DNA from: Fomitopsis serialis
Taxonomy: Eukaryota > Basidiomycota > Agaricomycetes > Polyporales > Fomitopsidaceae
Length of the DNA: 11,214 bases
Direction: 5' to 3'
Assembly: GCF_022376445.1 (NCBI RefSeq)
Contig: NW_025955751.1
Coordinates: 1 to 11,214 of the forward strand
Shown: one piece after another, positions 8,844 to 11,214 of the stretch
Position numbering within the stretch: the stretch's first letter is position 1
How the letters are laid out: each line of letters opens with the position of its first letter
The notes under the pieces: model-generated
What the model was told of the DNA's origin: nothing
Seen by the model: only the letters and a program-made list of their open reading frames with translations
Database searches by the model: none
Translations under genes and position numbers: made by a program

Positions 8844-8876
8844 GAAAGTAGATGGGAGAGGGATTGCGGTTTATCC
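8844..8876 (-). promoter_or_regulatory. Possible core promoter of the dehydrogenase
   Basis: On the minus strand a GGATAAAC sequence (about 8869-8876) is followed by a CT-rich run (8844-8862) and then the ATG at 8801. An AT element followed by a pyrimidine block before the start is common in filamentous fungal promoters. The TATA match is poor, so this is tentative. Confidence 0.25.
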
Positions 8877-9201
8877 AGTGATCGCATGCGCAGTGCGCAC
8901 GCGTCCTGCCCATGAACCCATAGAGTCTAGCGTTGCATTCGAAGTCTTTGATGGGCCGTTCACACCGTGACGCCTATAGATCCGATCGTGGGACCAGTAC
9001 CCAACCAGTACCAGTGCACAAAAGACTGCCCATGCCTGAGTACGCCGTTTAGTCTTCTGTCGTGGGAGATGTAGAGTCGTAGACAAAACGCAGTTGATAA
9101 AAGCACATCAAAGTGAAGACGGTCGATCGGACTCGTAACCTCGTGTTGTTCCTGCAGTCGGGTCTCACTTATGGCGTCGGCGTTTCCCGGCAGTGAGTAC
9201 C

Positions 9202-9216
9202 TACTTACTGTAAGTA
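9202..9216. repeat. Short perfect inverted repeat
   Basis: TACTTAC-T-GTAAGTA is a 7-bp inverted repeat around one central base, in the non-coding gap. It could be a dimeric regulator site or chance; nothing nearby decides it. Confidence 0.45.
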
Positions 9217-9284
9217 CCGTGCGCGCGTGTTTGTATCCTTGAAGTACAGTAGCGTTACTGACACTGACACTGGTAGAGTATTGT

Positions 9285-9468
9285 ACCGGCCGGCGTAGGC
9301 AACATGCATTATTGCAGCTGGCCTGCAGATCTAGACGTACTTGCCCTTGCAAGCAGACCGCAACAAACTAGCTCCATGATTCGCGTAGTACTGAAGGATG
9401 TTTATTGCGGCTCTGATTCGAGTACTAAGTACAAGTAGTCCAAGAGCTAATGCTATGCACCGGCCGGC
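9285..9468. repeat. Two ACCGGCCGGC copies 174 bp apart
   Basis: The 10-mer ACCGGCCGGC, containing the palindrome CCGGCCGG, is at 9285-9294 and 9459-9468. In addition GTATTGTA occurs just left of the first copy and its reverse complement just right of the second, so the two ends also look like a rough inverted repeat. No transposase-like frame lies between them. Confidence 0.4.
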
Positions 9469-9739
9469 AGCTACAATACGTACATCCATCCATCCTACCA
9501 GAAGCGGACAGTCTTCGCGTTACGCAGAGTCTGGATATATATGCACGAAGCCATTTAACGACGTATCTATGGTATGGTATGTACTGATGTAGAGCATGCA
9601 AAACCGCACAGGATATACTATATGTGAGACACGCCATATTCCAGAATGCCCAGGACCCTTCATGACTTTTGCACAGATGCCTTTGAATCTACACTTGCCC
9701 CCTACATCCCAGCCAGAACTTAGCAATAAATCAGCAGCA

Positions 9740-10990
9740 TCACCTCGCTGCGGCCTGTTCCCCCATGCTCAACGGCACAGCCGTACCGGCGGACTCGCCT
9801 TGCCGCACGCTGACAGGATCGCTTCCTGACCGCGTGAATGGTGGCGGGTGCGCCGCAGCTCTTGCTTGTGTCGAGTACGCACGCGGCTTCGTATGCTCAC
9901 CACCGTTGACCCGTTCGGCCGCGTCTTCGTCAGCGACCGCCAGAGCATCAAGCTCCTTGCTGAGCGCGCCCATCCCCGGGTCCTCCGAGTCGACGTCCGT
10001 GCGCCAACTCGTCCCTTGCGAGCTCGTCGGCCTCGACCCAGTACCCGTCACATCCGTAGCGGCAGTCCCTGTCGTCGCCTCGCTGTTCCCCGATCCCGCC
10101 CGACCATTTTCCAACTTCGTCGACCCGTCGGCGCCCAAACTACTGCTGCCAGCGCTGCCTGCAGGATCACTCCCACTATCACCCCGGCCCAGCTCGTTCG
10201 CCAATCCGCTCGGGCGCGAGCCCGACGTCGGTACCTGCGGGAAGTAGCTCTCCTCAATCGGCGGCGACTGCGTAGGTACGGGCGGGAAGTATCCCTGCTC
10301 CTCTACCGGCCCTACCCTCGGCGGCCAGAAGTACCCCGGGCTACCGTGCACGGGGGCGCCCACCGCGGGGTTAATGAACGGGTTGACCGCACCGCCCCCG
10401 GGGCGGCCCCAGAACGCGCCGGGGGACATCGTCACGCCCGGCGAGAATGGCTGGAACGGCGTCATTACGTGACCGTGCGCATGCGCATGCGCCATATGTC
10501 GCGAGGAGTCGTACGGCGGCTGCATGGGCGCGCCGCCGCTTGGTACTGCGTTCGGTACGTTTGGGTCTTGAGGCGCGGGCGAAAGCTGCGGGATGAAAGA
10601 AAATGATGGCATGCTTGGTGTTATTGGAGGTAGTCCGTGTGGTGTCATTGCTACGCTCATGGCCATCGCCATGGCAGGATGATGATAAGGGCTCTGCGGG
10701 TGTCCAGGGTGCATGATAGGGGAGTAATACTGCGGCGAGAGCGTGTGCAGGGGTGGTACAGGGAAGGCAGTCACAGGCGGTGGCGGAGGAATGGCGATCG
10801 GTCCAGGGTGCGCAGGATGCTGATGTTGGTGTGGCGTTGAGTGCGCCTGCGATCCAGATGCGACTGCTGGCCTGCGACGCTGACTGTCCGTGCGCCTGCG
10901 CCTTCTGACGTCGACGCCTGCTCTTGGGACGACGTCTTTGACGCATGCGAATGCGCCAACGCCAATGGCGTGGCCTCGGCGGCTGCCCAT
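9740..10990 (-). CDS. Pro/Gly/Ser/His-rich low-complexity protein of unknown function
   Basis: One uninterrupted 416-codon frame with high GC and strong third-position bias. I do not recognise the family. From about residue 50 the sequence is a disordered chain: HQHQHPAHPGPIAIPPPPP, Met/Ala/Pro-rich stretches, HMAHAHAHGH, SPGAFWGRPGGG, NPFINPAVGAPVHG. Then come three related units, GYFWPPRVGPVEEQ, GYFPPVPTQSPPIEE and SYFPQVPTSG, followed by a Ser/Gly/Thr/Glu-rich tail. There is no signal peptide or membrane segment. Such composition is common in fungal RNA-binding or transcription regulators, which is only a guess. The listed start (ATG 10990) follows an in-frame stop. Its first 45 residues are Arg-rich and unlike the rest, so the true protein probably begins further right in another frame. 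Confidence 0.6.
   Translation of the reverse strand: MGSRRGHAIGVGAFACVKDVVPRAGVDVRRRRRTDSQRRRPAVASGSQAHSTPHQHQHPAHPGPIAIPPPPPVTAFPVPPLHTLSPQYYSPIMHPGHPQSPYHHPAMAMAMSVAMTPHGLPPITPSMPSFSFIPQLSPAPQDPNVPNAVPSGGAPMQPPYDSSRHMAHAHAHGHVMTPFQPFSPGVTMSPGAFWGRPGGGAVNPFINPAVGAPVHGSPGYFWPPRVGPVEEQGYFPPVPTQSPPIEESYFPQVPTSGSRPSGLANELGRGDSGSDPAGSAGSSSLGADGSTKLENGRAGSGNSEATTGTAATDVTGTGSRPTSSQGTSWRTDVDSEDPGMGALSKELDALAVADEDAAERVNGGEHTKPRAYSTQARAAAHPPPFTRSGSDPVSVRQGESAGTAVPLSMGEQAAAR
10228..10338 (-). repeat. Three degenerate YF-P-V protein repeats
   Basis: Within the right-edge protein, three units of about 14-15 residues share a core of Tyr-Phe, Pro and Val followed by acidic residues: GYFWPPRVGPVEEQ, GYFPPVPTQSPPIEE and SYFPQVPTSG. 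They are visible in DNA as spaced GAAGTA blocks on the plus strand. They could be a short linear binding motif repeated for avidity. Confidence 0.6.
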
Positions 10991-11214
10991 CCTCCCTCGA
11001 CTGGCCTATCCTCGACTGCTCCTGCATTACCGCAGCCTCCACAGCCGAGCCCGTAGCCAGCCCCGAGAGCCCGTCTCCACTGCCCGATGCGTCTGCTCTC
11101 GTGCTGAGTCCCGAGACCGACGGCTGCAAGGCCTGCGCCTGCTCAGCGCTCGGGCCGAAGCGCATCCCGTTCGGTCACCGTACCACTCGTACGGTGTGCT
11201 CGGGCCTGAGCTGA
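10991..11214 (-). other. Probable 5' continuation of the right-edge gene in other frames
   Basis: The longest minus-strand frame here opens after a TGA near 11170 and reads ALQPSVSGLSTRADASGSGD and EQSRIGQSREDGQPPRP, a Ser/Gly/Gln-rich sequence similar in composition and codon use to the downstream protein. It then becomes Arg/Trp-rich at about 10985, where a second frame reads ATPLALAHSHASKTSSQEQA to about 10870, after which the long frame takes over. This suggests one disordered protein read across two frame changes, through small indels or an unrecognised intron. The gene may start beyond the window edge. Confidence 0.35.

Larger units (their letters stand above)
8802..9739. other. Intergenic region upstream of the dehydrogenase
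   Basis: This gap holds the dehydrogenase promoter and the 3' region of the right-edge gene. No open frame here has a recognisable domain. Features seen are a pyrimidine-rich block just upstream of the dehydrogenase, a 7-bp inverted repeat at 9202-9216, short tandem repeats (ACTGAC units near 9257-9272; CATC units near 9483-9495), and two copies of ACCGGCCGGC at 9285-9294 and 9459-9468. Confidence 0.45.

Noticed and set aside
9848..10606. 252-codon plus-strand Arg-rich open frame
   Set aside because: It is the complement of the Pro/Gly-rich minus-strand gene; GC-rich coding sequence often leaves long Arg-rich open frames on the other strand.
10371..10985. Left part of the 264-codon minus-strand frame that opens at 11165
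   Set aside because: Left of about 10985 it becomes Arg/Trp/His-rich and overlaps the clearly better long frame. Only its first third looks coding.
1..11214. tRNA, CRISPR, or transposon with terminal repeats
   Set aside because: By eye I found no cloverleaf with a T-loop, no regular spaced repeat array and no transposase or reverse-transcriptase motif. A formal search could still find weak remnants.

Overview
The window looks like nuclear DNA of a basidiomycete fungus, probably an agaricomycete. The reasons are the gene content (secreted type B carboxylesterase, F-box protein, RDH-like short-chain dehydrogenase), very dense short introns (45-63 nt in the well-supported gene models, with GTRNGT-type donors and YAG-type acceptors), and exons as short as 26-36 nt. 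I found no bacterial operon structure, tRNA, rRNA, CRISPR array or clear transposon.

All four recognisable genes lie on the minus strand, so transcription runs from right to left. The right edge (9740 to the window end) holds a Pro/Gly/Ser/His-rich low-complexity protein of unknown function, whose 5' part appears to change reading frame and may run off the window. Next is an intact ten-exon short-chain dehydrogenase/reductase (7327-8801) with a full catalytic set. Then comes an F-box protein (4674-6611) in four exons; its first and last exons lie outside the longest open frame. Last is a carboxylesterase (1786-3931) whose nine exons and eight splice-site pairs are all readable, but whose frame is broken three times by small indels. 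It is either a young pseudogene or a genuine gene damaged by sequencing errors.

The first 1.8 kb has no confidently identified gene. A possible plus-strand 3' gene end (about 758-1005) is the only coding hint. The gaps at 3932-4673, 6612-7326 and 8802-9739 serve as promoters and 3' ends of the flanking genes, with a few small repeats.

Nothing links the four genes into one pathway. A reductase and a hydrolase near each other is not enough to call a metabolic cluster. I did not find a previously undescribed system. The points worth checking are the triple frameshift in the esterase, the frame switching in the right-edge gene, a GC-AG intron and a two-residue gap in the dehydrogenase, and the alternative 5' and 3' ends of the F-box gene.
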